Source: a virus. From it: a stretch of 64,000 nt of DNA. Below, one piece after another: positions 19,233 through 27,983 of the stretch. Each line of letters starts with the position of its first letter. Position 1 is the stretch's first letter. The stretch is from the IMG/VR virus record IMGVR_UViG_3300043446_003513, positions 1 to 64,000 of that record, one strand, 5' to 3'. Below the pieces are notes generated by a model, which had not been told where the DNA came from, searched no databases, and saw nothing but the letters and a program-made list of their open reading frames with translations. Both the position numbers and the translations under genes were made by a program.

Positions 19233-21437
19233 TTATCCTACTATTACTACTTCATATTGTCCAGTAGTTGGAGCGGAAGCAAACTTAAGAGTTACAACGC
19301 TTGTACTTGTATGCTCCACATCTGCTTCTATTTGAGCGTAAGGACTTGTTGCTTCAAATATTTGAACTGTTACATATCTTGTTCCAATTGAGTGTGTGAC
19401 TGTAAACGATGTTGCAGAATTATCACCAATTGTTGTTGTATATTTTTTAAGCCCATATCCTGAAGCGAATTCAAGTGAGCCTGATGACGTATCGAATCCA
19501 GTTCCAGCATTAATAGCTATATTTCCTGAGCCATCAAATTCTATGCCGTCACCAATCTTTGCGTAAACGCCATCTCCATCAATTGCAAGGCCTCTGGTGC
19601 CGTCTACAACAACATTGATTTCATTGCCATCAACTAGAATTGAATCTGATCCAATATATGTTCCCTGTCCCGAGAACTGAACCCATTCTTGGTTTGCAAA
19701 CGAGCTTAAGTAATGACTTGACTGAACCCACGATGTAGAACCGTAGGTGTCTCCTTCCATTACAAATACCGCTGCTCCAGTTAATTCGGCATCAGAATCG
19801 GCATCTACAGATCTTGTTAATGCATAATCTAAACCACCATTTGTAAACGCTAAATCATAGATACCATTTTGTGATGCTGTAGATTGATTGATTAAAAGTA
19901 CTCTATATCCACTTGAAAGAACGTGATTATCAATTGATAGCGGAGTATTTCCTGTCAATGGAATATTTATATTTGCTAAAACATTTACAGCTTGTTTCCA
20001 AGATAGTCCAGAAGAAGTTGCCTGGACATCTGAAATTCTAGCAATCTCGTTTCCAGGAGTTGCTGCTGAACCATAAAATGCTTTTGCTGATGCATCTGGA
20101 ATAATCTCAATATTTTTAGTTGTTCCATTGATGTGGATTTGAGAATCTTGGTTGCCATCTTTTAATGTAAGGCTTCCATCTGCAGAATTTAATGTTGATC
20201 CAACTAAATTAGTTGTATTTAAATTACTGCTAACATTTAATTGAGAATCAACATATACTTGGCCATCTGCATCTAATCTAATATCTCCATTATTTGAGTA
20301 AAGATTAAGATCTGCAACGTAGGCTCTAATTTCAAAGTTTTCATTGGAATCGTTGATCTTAATTCCACCATCATTTGGAATAGTAGATGGATTTGTAAAA
20401 TAAAGTTCATCATTTACAGTCTTATTTGTTAATACTGCTGATCCTGCTTCTGTTACAACTTTATTTCCAGTAGAAACGCTTCCAATAAATACGCCATTAT
20501 CATCATAGTCAAGAATTAAGTTGTTGGCTGCTGAAATTACTAAATCATTATTGCCATCATTAGATATTGATGATGTGTTAAATCCATTAGAATCACTTAA
20601 ATTAAGTTGTCCATTTACAGAAACTATATCTGTTGTTGAATTTGCAGTAAATACATTTGTTGTAGATCCTACTGCAAATGTGTCTGCTATTACAACATCG
20701 TCTGGAAGACCTACCGTTATGTTTCCAGAACCATCATCTGAAACTGTAACTTCATCAGTAGTTCCAAAAACTGATTGAACAACAGCATTTGATTCTAAGT
20801 CTCCAATTGTTGCAATACGATTGTTTGGAGATACATTAGATCCAATATATGCAGTTCCATCTGGATTAAGTACAATGTCTCCATTGACTGTTGTCAAGTT
20901 AATGTCTTGATTTGCAGATAGATTTAAGTTATTTGATGAAGCAACAATTTCAAGGTTGGTAGCTCCGTCGTCATGAATATATCCAACGTTTCCTCCCCCA
21001 TCATTAAAATGAAGGTTGTCTGAAATTGTTTTGTTTGAAAGTGTTTGTGTGTCTGAAGTTCCTACTACATCTCCAGTAACACCATGAACACCAGTTGTTA
21101 AATCACTGTGATCTTCAATCCAACCAGTTACATCTGATTCACTTAATGTTCCTTGAACCCAAGCTGAACCGTTGTCTACGTAAACAACTTTTGCTTCTGT
21201 ATCAATATATAATTGACCAGCCTTGCTAGCTGCTGGACGTGAAATTGTATTACCGAACTCTACTGAACTACCTGATATCCATTGAGATCCATCATAGTAT
21301 CTAAGTTCGTTATCTACTGTATTAAAATAAATCTGACCTGCCACAGGTGACGATGGATTAGCAGACAGATTTTGAATTCTAGCATTTTGTAACTCATTTT
21401 TATTGAGATTAATGCTAGTTGCAAATAATCTTGCCAT
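19233..21437 (-). CDS. Tail fibre protein
   Basis: 734 residues. The first 100 residues have two GQIYFNTVDNELRYYDGSQW-type units, followed by a long Asn/Ser/Asp-rich beta-helical shaft. Residues about 495-590 (SSGLSWKQAVNVLANINI) match a stretch in the 1238-residue fibre ([18 protein letters not shown]), a shared module. The end (TTGQYEVVIVG) is a small beta domain also common at fibre tips. SD AAAGGAG precedes ATG. Confidence 0.82.
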   Translation of the reverse strand: MARLFATSINLNKNELQNARIQNLSANPSSPVAGQIYFNTVDNELRYYDGSQWISGSSVEFGNTISRPAASKAGQLYIDTEAKVVYVDNGSAWVQGTLSESDVTGWIEDHSDLTTGVHGVTGDVVGTSDTQTLSNKTISDNLHFNDGGGNVGYIHDDGATNLEIVASSNNLNLSANQDINLTTVNGDIVLNPDGTAYIGSNVSPNNRIATIGDLESNAVVQSVFGTTDEVTVSDDGSGNITVGLPDDVVIADTFAVGSTTNVFTANSTTDIVSVNGQLNLSDSNGFNTSSISNDGNNDLVISAANNLILDYDDNGVFIGSVSTGNKVVTEAGSAVLTNKTVNDELYFTNPSTIPNDGGIKINDSNENFEIRAYVADLNLYSNNGDIRLDADGQVYVDSQLNVSSNLNTTNLVGSTLNSADGSLTLKDGNQDSQIHINGTTKNIEIIPDASAKAFYGSAATPGNEIARISDVQATSSGLSWKQAVNVLANINIPLTGNTPLSIDNHVLSSGYRVLLINQSTASQNGIYDLAFTNGGLDYALTRSVDADSDAELTGAAVFVMEGDTYGSTSWVQSSHYLSSFANQEWVQFSGQGTYIGSDSILVDGNEINVVVDGTRGLAIDGDGVYAKIGDGIEFDGSGNIAINAGTGFDTSSGSLEFASGYGLKKYTTTIGDNSATSFTVTHSIGTRYVTVQIFEATSPYAQIEADVEHTSTSVVTLKFASAPTTGQYEVVIVG

Positions 21438-21451
21438 TTTTTATTTCTCCT

Positions 21452-21904
21452 TTATGACAGGTATGCTGTCCCTGAAAATGGTTGAGCCATTGTCAGTGTT
21501 ATTGTATTTGTATTGTTATAATTTATGCCAGTTTCTAACATGTCGCCAGAACTAGACTTTACTGTTACATTTGGATAAAATCCTAAATTATGTGTTATTT
21601 CTACAGAATAGATATTTGAAACTGGGCCAGTTACTTGTGCTAGTTCCCAAGATGTACTATAAGCATAATCTGATCCAGCTGTAGCTAATTGAATAACATT
21701 AGCCCCAGTCCAAGAAAAATCGGTTAACTTTGGACCATAAAATTGATGAGTATCATTATTTACATAAAAGTCGCCAGTGATTCCTAAATTATTTGATGGA
21801 GCACCACTGCCATTTAATATTGTACGGCCAGCTGGACCTTGAGGCCCAGGAGTCTTAACAATTACTTTTCTTTTTTCTTCTACTACTATAACTTTTTCTG
21901 GCAT
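21452..21904 (-). CDS. Fibre/baseplate adaptor with short collagen-like start
   Basis: 150 residues. Residues about 18-27 read TPGPQGPAGR, one collagen-like Gly-X-Y turn, then a fibre unit (GDFYVNNDTHQFYGP) and a C-terminal beta domain. The start overlaps the previous stop (TAATG). The GPQGPAG piece is a possible but minor substrate for prolyl hydroxylation. Confidence 0.72.
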   Translation of the reverse strand: MPEKVIVVEEKRKVIVKTPGPQGPAGRTILNGSGAPSNNLGITGDFYVNNDTHQFYGPKLTDFSWTGANVIQLATAGSDYAYSTSWELAQVTGPVSNIYSVEITHNLGFYPNVTVKSSSGDMLETGINYNNTNTITLTMAQPFSGTAYLS

Positions 21905-22251
21905 TAGATAGTTACCGATCTACTGAGAGTCAAAAACCCTTCGAGGAGTTTTATTTTTTTCCCATTAGAATCGACAACCATAATGTCATACGATGACTTT
22001 GGATAAAATAGCTTATTTGTTTGGGTTGGAGTTACAGTAATAGTTAATGTTCCAGTTGGACCATCAATTGAAATTCCTGTTGGTGAAGTTAAAGAAAATG
22101 CTAACTTACTTCCACCTTTTGTATCTCTAACCTGCATTTTTGCGGTTGCACCAGTAAGATCAATCGGGGTTACCTCATCATCTTCTGTATACTGAACCTG
22201 AAATGAGAATGTAGTATTTTGATCTACTTCCCAATTTTTTTGTACTGCCAT
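21904..22251 (-). CDS. BppU-like baseplate/fibre N-domain protein
   Basis: 115 residues. NTTFSFQVQYTEDDEVTPIDLTGATAKMQVRD followed by TLTITVTPTQT is an immunoglobulin-like module found at the N-terminus of baseplate upper proteins; quoted pieces are contiguous parts of the protein split here by eye. It stands alone, so it may be the anchor subunit for the fibres. Confidence 0.68.
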   Translation of the reverse strand: MAVQKNWEVDQNTTFSFQVQYTEDDEVTPIDLTGATAKMQVRDTKGGSKLAFSLTSPTGISIDGPTGTLTITVTPTQTNKLFYPKSSYDIMVVDSNGKKIKLLEGFLTLSRSVTI

Positions 22252-22272
22252 TTACCTAAGTCTCCTAATAGG

Positions 22273-22306
22273 AATACTCCTGTACCTATTTTAGCACAGG
22301 AGTATT
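22273..22306. other. Perfect 11-bp hairpin just before a start region
   Basis: AATACTCCTGT (22273-22283) and ACAGGAGTATT (22296-22306), 12-base loop. On the minus strand it ends 22 bases before the ATG at 22251. It may be a leaky terminator after the small membrane gene or an mRNA end stabiliser. Confidence 0.55.
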
Positions 22307-22324
22307 TCTAATTTGTTGAACTAT

Positions 22325-22567
22325 TTACTTCTTTTTAATTCCAAAAGACGCATCGTTTGGATTAATTCCTTTAAGAATAACTGGTGCTACGGCGGCTACG
22401 CCAGCTGCAAGAATTGCCTTTAGATCTGTATTTCCAGTCATATATAAAGCAATTGCTGCTGAAAGAAAAGCTCTTCCATATGTGCCTAGTGCTGCTAAAA
22501 TTTGTTCTTGCACAGTTACTTTACCATCCTTATTTAAATCTTCTTTGCTAACTTTTTTAGTTGCCAA
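22325..22567 (-). CDS. Small membrane protein, holin candidate
   Basis: 80 residues from TTG 22567 with SD AAGGAGA at 7 bases. Residues 12-20 (LNKDGKVTV) look like a short EF-hand-like loop; residues 27-65 include one or two hydrophobic segments (FLSAAIALYM; ILAAGVAAVAPVIL). Another small protein at 55764-56009 has the same two elements in reverse order. A holin role is inferred from size and topology only. Confidence 0.6.
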   Translation of the reverse strand: MATKKVSKEDLNKDGKVTVQEQILAALGTYGRAFLSAAIALYMTGNTDLKAILAAGVAAVAPVILKGINPNDASFGIKKK

Positions 22568-22628
22568 GATATCATCTCCTTCAAGGCCCTATGCCCTAAA
22601 TTTAGGTTTCCCTAATATTATTGTAGCA

Positions 22629-24566
22629 TTATGCAGATATATCTACAATTTCACAATTTCCGTCAGATGTACAGGCCAGCGTTTGTGTTCCACTGGTTCC
22701 ATCTTCTGTTTCATAAAAAGATAGATCTTCCCATCTAATTGAAGACGGCATTTTGGCGGACAGCTCAAGATACTCTACTTCTGAAACCTCTTGATATGGA
22801 GCTTGCTTATAGGAATGATCTGAGTATGGTAGGAATGAAATTCCAGAAACCTCGTCAAAATGCTTATAGACCCAAGCTCCTACCTCCATCCATTCTTCTT
22901 CCTTTACTGAAACAGTAATTGATGGTTTGTGCTCACACCAGGCTCTTTGATATACAAGCCAAATGTTTAAATGATCAATTGCAGTTAAGTGTTCTCTTAA
23001 TATTGCACCTTCTGGTGCCTTAACTGGAAACGAAAATACATATGTATCTGTTGGTTTCATAAAATCATCTTCTACTGGAATGCCTACTTCTTTTAAAAAT
23101 GTTGAGAGTGGATCTTTTTTGTCTCCACGAACTGTTCTAATATAATAATCAGAATGCCATGGATGCATTCCAGAAGATACCCCGACCAATTGAGATACTG
23201 TTCCAGAAGGCTTTACACATGTAATAGCTGCAGACTCAGAAATCCCAATTTTTCCAGCCTCTTCAGAATTAATTGTTCTTGCGTATTCACGAAGTCTATT
23301 TAAAGCGTCCTCTAACTTATTGAGGTCTTCTTTGCCAGAAAAAAACTTATTTCCAAACTGACCAGTTAGGGATACGCCTAGTAATCGTTCTTCTTCTGTA
23401 TTATCTTTCCAAATCTTTCTAAGATATTTAAAGTCTGTTAATGTAGACTGCCATGTTCCTAATATTGTTGCTAGTCTTACTTTTTCCGCAACAGTTGTAG
23501 TAGTATCATTTTCGCGTATAACAACTTCTGATAAATTACAAAATTGATAAGGGCGAAGAATAATTTCAGCGCAAGGATTAGTGCCATAATGAATTTCAGG
23601 ATCTCTTCGGCCATATTTAGCAGCTTGATTTTGAGCAGCTTTAACATTATAAATTCCCCGTTCTCCAGATTTTGAATCATACAAAGACTTCCACTCTGCT
23701 ATAAACTGTTCCATTTCTGGTTTTCTAGAGTATGCGACAGAGTTATTAGATAATGCTCTTTGAGAATTTGATTCCCACCAATTGCCAGACTTTGCTTGTG
23801 CCATTTCAATATCATTAATATTTGATAGTGAAATCATTGCAGATCTTCTAACTCCACCAACAACAACAATCTCGCCAATCTTACACATAATGTCATGACA
23901 TTCAATTGGTTTTAGTTGACGTCCAAGAGCTCCCTTAAACTTTGCAATTGTGAAATCAAAAAGATTTACAAGTGGCTGAGGACCAGATGATCTTCCGCCC
24001 ATGGTTTTTAGTCTTGCTCCAGCTGGTCTAAGCTTGCTAACATCAATTGATGGAATTTGACCAGACCACAATAAAGCAAGAAGTTCTCTGTAAGCTTTTG
24101 CCCAACCCTGCTTAGAATCTTCTACAATAATTGTTGTACTAGATTTTTCAAGTGTGTCTGGAACTGATGGAAGTTTGTTAATATACTTATATTCTACAGA
24201 AAATCCAACTCCTGTTCCGCACATAAGAATATACATTGTTTCATCAAAGGACCTAGGTGAGTCGACTGGAACAAATGAGCAATTGTATCCAGCAACATTA
24301 TCTCTATCCAATGCTGCGCCAGCAGTCATAACAGACCTCATTGATGGCATTACATTTCTATTAAAAACTGCCTCTTTAAGATCTGACAAAAGGGTGTCTT
24401 CTGGAACATAGTTATAGTTTTCCTTTAAGTGATTAGTCATAAAGCTAAAATAACGATCTACGGTTTCTCTCCATGTCTCACGACGATTTTCTTCTGGGAT
24501 CCACCTTGCATATCTAGATAAAGCAATAAAATTTTCATATGGATTTGCAATGCTGTTGTTTGACAT
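22629..24566 (-). CDS. nrdJ: Ribonucleotide reductase, class II (B12-dependent)
   Basis: 645 residues from ATG 24566, preferred over an upstream ATG at 24629 because AAAAGGTG lies just before it. It reduces ribonucleotides to deoxyribonucleotides using adenosylcobalamin. NCSFVPVDSPRSFDE, MCGTGVGFSVE and NPCAEIILRPYQFCNLSE are active-site blocks with the catalytic cysteines, and the end has C-X5-C (CTSDGNC) for the reductant. Length and motifs fit monomeric Lactobacillus-type enzymes. It supplies dNTPs for phage replication; oxygen-independence of this class suits varied conditions. Confidence 0.92.
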   Translation of the reverse strand: MSNNSIANPYENFIALSRYARWIPEENRRETWRETVDRYFSFMTNHLKENYNYVPEDTLLSDLKEAVFNRNVMPSMRSVMTAGAALDRDNVAGYNCSFVPVDSPRSFDETMYILMCGTGVGFSVEYKYINKLPSVPDTLEKSSTTIIVEDSKQGWAKAYRELLALLWSGQIPSIDVSKLRPAGARLKTMGGRSSGPQPLVNLFDFTIAKFKGALGRQLKPIECHDIMCKIGEIVVVGGVRRSAMISLSNINDIEMAQAKSGNWWESNSQRALSNNSVAYSRKPEMEQFIAEWKSLYDSKSGERGIYNVKAAQNQAAKYGRRDPEIHYGTNPCAEIILRPYQFCNLSEVVIRENDTTTTVAEKVRLATILGTWQSTLTDFKYLRKIWKDNTEEERLLGVSLTGQFGNKFFSGKEDLNKLEDALNRLREYARTINSEEAGKIGISESAAITCVKPSGTVSQLVGVSSGMHPWHSDYYIRTVRGDKKDPLSTFLKEVGIPVEDDFMKPTDTYVFSFPVKAPEGAILREHLTAIDHLNIWLVYQRAWCEHKPSITVSVKEEEWMEVGAWVYKHFDEVSGISFLPYSDHSYKQAPYQEVSEVEYLELSAKMPSSIRWEDLSFYETEDGTSGTQTLACTSDGNCEIVDISA

Positions 24567-24652
24567 GAATACACCTTTTCTGCCATCCATCGATGACTTA
24601 TGATTTTTTGTAGATTTATAGTGTATCAAATGTTTTGTTGCATGAAAAGACT

Positions 24653-25642
24653 TTAGGAAAACTTTTTTACAACATCTTTAAAAGCATTATTAGTCAACTG
24701 AATCCAGTTATATTCTTTATGAATTTTAGAAGCTTGTGCATAATAGTATCCAGAGTATGCTTTAAAATTATGAACAACATCTCTCATAACCTCAAGTAGA
24801 TGTTGATACTCTGGTTCAAACATTTTGCCCTCATGAGGAAATGGCCAAGGAGAGTCAACTAGTTCTGACTTTAATGCAAGAGGTCCTAAGTAGTTTTTAT
24901 AGTGTGCCCAATTTTCAGTACAAATAGTCGGCATTCCAGTTGCTAAAGCTTGTAATGGAATAAATCCAAATCCCTCTCCGTAGCTTGGATAAAGTAAAAC
25001 ATCATGATCATGAAAAAGTTTTACTAATTCTAAATCAGAGAGTTGTTCTGTTATTATATTTATATTGTTATATACTTGATGTGGTAAGCCAATAATATTT
25101 TTATCTAAATAATTATTATATATTCTTGTAGTATTATTAAAATAAGCTTTTATGGTTAAAGAATATCTTGGATCATTTCCAAATAGTTGTGAGAATGCAT
25201 CTACAACCATTTGCCCACCTTTTCTTGGTGCTGGCTCTCCAACATGCAAAAACTTTATTACTTCGCCTTCGTTTCTTTTTTTAAGTTTCCAAATATCTTG
25301 AATGCCATGAGGATAAACTTTTATATCTTTAAATCCATTATCTTCAAAAACATTAGCACACCAATTTGATGTAGTCCACAACTCATCACATGCTTTCATC
25401 ATATTGATCCATCTATCTGGAATTTTCGTAGATTCCCAAGGAGTGTATCCTATTTGGTATTGACCTTTATGCATTTTAAAATGTTCTGGTTGTGCAAAGT
25501 TTAATTGAACTGGAGATTTAGCATTTGAATAGGGAACAATGTGACCAAGGGTTTTTAATGAATCAACTATATTTAAGCCAGCATAACCGTATCCATTAGA
25601 ATTTTTTAAATTAATAGTTGGTGTAAAAAATGAAATTTCCAT
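24653..25642 (-). CDS. Glycosyltransferase, GT4-like
   Basis: 329 residues. VKVYPHGIQDIW and IKFLHVGEPAPRKGG are typical of the C-terminal nucleotide-sugar domain. PSYGEGFGFIPLQALATG is the EX7E region, but the second glutamate is glutamine, an odd change. It may glycosylate virion proteins or host surface or DNA; the target is unknown. Its last base is 86 bases from the reductase start. Confidence 0.82.
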   Translation of the reverse strand: MEISFFTPTINLKNSNGYGYAGLNIVDSLKTLGHIVPYSNAKSPVQLNFAQPEHFKMHKGQYQIGYTPWESTKIPDRWINMMKACDELWTTSNWCANVFEDNGFKDIKVYPHGIQDIWKLKKRNEGEVIKFLHVGEPAPRKGGQMVVDAFSQLFGNDPRYSLTIKAYFNNTTRIYNNYLDKNIIGLPHQVYNNINIITEQLSDLELVKLFHDHDVLLYPSYGEGFGFIPLQALATGMPTICTENWAHYKNYLGPLALKSELVDSPWPFPHEGKMFEPEYQHLLEVMRDVVHNFKAYSGYYYAQASKIHKEYNWIQLTNNAFKDVVKKFS

Positions 25643-25663
25643 AGTTTTTCCTGGTCAACTGGC

Positions 25664-25693
25664 TTGACAAGGGTTGTCCGCCAATGTTATGAT
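25664..25693 (+). promoter_or_regulatory. Promoter for the lysozyme-like gene
   Basis: TTGACA (25664-25669), 18-base spacer, TATGAT (25688-25693). It points away from the minus-strand glycosyltransferase and opens the plus-strand genes at 25.7 kb. Confidence 0.75.
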
Positions 25694-25726
25694 TGTAGTT
25701 CGTTATCTCTAAAGGAGGAAATGCCA

Positions 25727-26302
25727 ATGGAGAATATCAAACAAAGTTTCAGTGATGTTGTACATAACTGGACTGTGATAACAATGATAGCATTATTTTT
25801 GTTTTCAACCAGCCCAGTAGTAAAATTTCCAGCTGAAGCTTCTGTAGTAAGACCCAGAATTGTTGTGCAGGAAAAAACTGCAGAACAAATCAAGAAAGAA
25901 ACCTTAGAAAAGTACAGCAGTACTGTTTATGGAGAATGGGATCAGCTTAGCGATTTTGAACTTAAGGAATTGTTATTGTTGATCGGATTCGAAGGAAGTG
26001 CCCTTAAAACGGCATGGGCTATTGCTAAGCGGGAGTCTAACGGACGACCAATGGCTTACAATGGTAACAGGAAAACTGGAGACAGTTCCTACGGAATTTT
26101 TCAGATTAATATGTTGGGAAACCTCGGCATTGATCGTAAAGAAAAATTTGATTTAAAGTCGAATAAAGAATTATTCGATCCAGTTAGAAATGTTGAGATA
26201 ACGTACTACATGACCGATGGCGGTAAAGATTGGTCAGCCTGGAAGGGACTTACCCCAAGGGCACAGGAATGGCTAGAAAAATTTCCTGACAAAGAAAAGT
26301 AG
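25727..26302 (+). CDS. Lysozyme/lytic transglycosylase-like, membrane-anchored or secreted
   Basis: 191 residues from the second ATG (25727), which lies 8 bases after AAAGGAGG; the ATG at 25721 is too close. Residues 15-32 (WTVITMIALFLFSTSPVV) form a signal or anchor segment. The catalytic part has AWAIAKRESNGRPMAYNG with the general-acid Glu, then DSSYGIFQINMLG. It cuts peptidoglycan glycan strands. It could act in lysis or in cell-wall entry; two more genes follow in the same direction. Confidence 0.82.
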   Translation: MENIKQSFSDVVHNWTVITMIALFLFSTSPVVKFPAEASVVRPRIVVQEKTAEQIKKETLEKYSSTVYGEWDQLSDFELKELLLLIGFEGSALKTAWAIAKRESNGRPMAYNGNRKTGDSSYGIFQINMLGNLGIDRKEKFDLKSNKELFDPVRNVEITYYMTDGGKDWSAWKGLTPRAQEWLEKFPDKEK

Positions 26303-26307
26303 GAGAT

Positions 26308-26523
26308 ATGCAACAGATACAATATGTATCTAAATATTTAGCCCTAGCAGAAGAAGGCCTTGTATCAAGAATGGACTGTCCAATTGATCAAGGTCTTCTT
26401 TTTCCTAATTTAGATAATGATGATAATATATTTTTGTATTGCATTTCATGTTCTTATAAAAAAAATATTGGACTAGATTTATATAATAAGATTAAAGAAA
26501 AGGTAGAAGAAAATAATGAGTGA
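26308..26523 (+). CDS. Small zinc-binding-type phage protein
   Basis: 71 residues. CPIDQG-LLFPNLDNDDNIFLYC-ISC holds three cysteines in a knuckle-like spacing, a pattern I recall from small proteins of many large phages. SD AGGAGAT precedes the start. Function unknown. Confidence 0.72.
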   Translation: MQQIQYVSKYLALAEEGLVSRMDCPIDQGLLFPNLDNDDNIFLYCISCSYKKNIGLDLYNKIKEKVEENNE

Positions 26524-26731
26524 AAATAATCAAGAGATGGAAAATCTGGAAGAAAATCTTCCAATGGTAAATTATATTATGCTTCACAGAATTTATGATT
26601 TATTAACTCTTATTGCAAACAAGCTGGTTGGACCAGAAGATGTATCTAAAATGGTTTCATATCATGATCAAGGATACCTGCTTGGACCTATGCCGTCTTT
26701 TGTTCCTCCGTCTCAAGGAGAAGTTGATTGA
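26516..26731 (+). CDS. Small hypothetical protein
   Basis: 71 residues, acidic N-terminus, one amphipathic helix (NYIMLHRIYDLLTLIANKLV) and a Pro-rich end. It overlaps the preceding gene by 8 bases. Its stop codon is almost inside the promoter of the RNA candidate downstream. Not recognised. Confidence 0.65.
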   Translation: MSENNQEMENLEENLPMVNYIMLHRIYDLLTLIANKLVGPEDVSKMVSYHDQGYLLGPMPSFVPPSQGEVD

Positions 26732-26756
26732 CTTTAAAATATATATATTTTATACT
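26728..26756 (+). promoter_or_regulatory. Promoter of small RNA candidate 1
   Basis: TTGACT (26728-26733), 17-base spacer, TATACT (26751-26756). The expected transcription start (about 26763) coincides with the first base pairs of a long hairpin, which argues for a structured RNA. Confidence 0.7.
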
Positions 26757-26762
26757 TGTTTA

Positions 26763-26843
26763 ACGAGTAGAGCAAAGCTCCTCGTTCGGCATCTCAAGAT
26801 GCTACTAAGTCCCAGTTGAATCCGCCTTTAACTGGGACTTTTT
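26763..26843 (+). ncRNA. Small RNA candidate 1, three hairpins and terminator
   Basis: About 81 bases. Hairpin 1: AACGAG-TA-GAGC, loop AAA, GCTC-CTCGTT (26762-26786, 10 pairs with a 2-base bulge). Hairpin 2: GCATCT, loop CA, AGATGC (26789-26802). Hairpin 3: AGTCCCAGTT (26808-26817) and AACTGGGACT (26830-26839) followed by a T-run, a rho-independent terminator. No open reading frame of note lies inside. Target unknown. Confidence 0.62.
26808..26843 (+). terminator. Rho-independent terminator
   Basis: Ten-base stem AGTCCCAGTT / AACTGGGACT with a 12-base loop and five Ts. It ends the small RNA and any read-through from the lysozyme operon. Confidence 0.85.
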
Positions 26844-26879
26844 ATATGCTTTATATTAATTTAATTGTATAATTGATAT

Positions 26880-27149
26880 ATGCTAAGACACAGAATAGTG
26901 GAGCTAACATCTACTCCAGCTTTAATGACAACTCACGAACCAGTAGACAGACTTAATGTTTTATCTATTCAAAACGTGATGATGACTGGATTTGCTTATT
27001 TAGGAAATTCTAATGTGTCTACAACAACATATGGACATAAATTATATCCAGGCCAAAGTTTTACCATAGAACTTGCTCCAAATGATCGTGTGTGGGCTGT
27101 TGGAGATGCTGGAGTAAGCGTTGCAATATTTAATTTGGACATAGGATGA
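26880..27149 (+). CDS. Small beta-rich virion-type protein
   Basis: 89 residues, rich in Thr, Val and Gly, with GQSFTIELAPNDRVWAVGD, like small decoration or tail proteins. The ATG lies exactly six bases after TATAAT (26868-26873), so the mRNA is probably leaderless. It overlaps the next gene by 4 bases. Role inferred. Confidence 0.65.
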   Translation: MLRHRIVELTSTPALMTTHEPVDRLNVLSIQNVMMTGFAYLGNSNVSTTTYGHKLYPGQSFTIELAPNDRVWAVGDAGVSVAIFNLDIG

Positions 27150-27781
27150 GCCAACCAAGAATACGAATTACAACTGCACCATTAGATCCATCATCTATAA
27201 TTGCGGCGTATACATCTACAATAAAACATTTGGTTAAAAGCGATTATGATGGAACAATAAATAAAGGCCAGGCTGTCTATGTTACTGGCTCAACTGGTCA
27301 ATCTGGCACAAACATGTTAGTTAATAGGGCAAGCAATAACATTGAAATGACTTCATCAAAAACTATGGGGCTTTTAGAAACAAGTCTTTCAAAAAATGAA
27401 ATTGGCTATGTTGTTACAGAAGGGCTGCTTGCTGGATTAGATACTTCTAGTGCTGGTCAGGCTGGAGATCCAGTTTGGCTTGGAGTAGATGGAAATTTAA
27501 TTTATGGATTAACAAATAAACCAGTAGCGCCAGCTCATTTAGTTTTTATTGGAATAGTGACTCGCAAACAACAAAACAACGGTGAAATATTTGTTAAAGT
27601 TCAAAATGGTTTTGAGTTAGAAGAACTTCATAATTTAGTTTTAAACGGCAAAGCAGAAGGAGATATGATTAAGTGGGACGGAACTAAATGGATTAACTTT
27701 CATGGCGCCACGGGATCATTTATATCAACAGATAATAAAACAGTTATAGTAACTAATGGTATAATTACATCTATTGTCTAA
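27146..27781 (+). CDS. Virion structural protein, fibre/capsid-accessory type
   Basis: 211 residues. VKSDYDGTINKGQAVYVTG, TMGLLETSLSKNEIGYVVTE and GLLAGLDTSSAGQAGDPVWL form a module I recall inside structural proteins of T4-like and other large phages. The end (TGSFISTDNKTVIVTNG) is a short fibre-like tip. Overlaps the gene before it. Confidence 0.72.
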   Translation: MSQPRIRITTAPLDPSSIIAAYTSTIKHLVKSDYDGTINKGQAVYVTGSTGQSGTNMLVNRASNNIEMTSSKTMGLLETSLSKNEIGYVVTEGLLAGLDTSSAGQAGDPVWLGVDGNLIYGLTNKPVAPAHLVFIGIVTRKQQNNGEIFVKVQNGFELEELHNLVLNGKAEGDMIKWDGTKWINFHGATGSFISTDNKTVIVTNGIITSIV

Positions 27782-27797
27782 TAGAATAGGATACAAA

Positions 27798-27983
27798 ATG
27801 GATAAAAGATTTAACCCAGAATTAAGAAGAAATGTTGCAGAAAGCATTCCATGCATACACATGAATTCTATGTCTTTGGCTGACAGAACACTAAAAACAA
27901 TTGTTAGATATCTAAAAGATGCTCAAAGCAGAGGGCTTACAACTATTGATCAAGTTTTGAGTGACATGGAGAGGGAAGACTAA
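27798..27983 (+). CDS. Small hypothetical protein
   Basis: 61 residues from ATG 27798 (AGGA seven bases upstream); a TTG at 27774 is less likely. Basic N-terminus, helical C-terminus (RTLKTIVRYLKDAQSRGLTTIDQVL). It ends head-to-head against an oxygenase on the other strand. Not recognised. Confidence 0.6.
   Translation: MDKRFNPELRRNVAESIPCIHMNSMSLADRTLKTIVRYLKDAQSRGLTTIDQVLSDMERED

Noticed and set aside
22273-22306. Hairpin as a simple rho-independent terminator
   Set aside because: No T-run after it on the minus strand, so listed only as a hairpin of unknown role.
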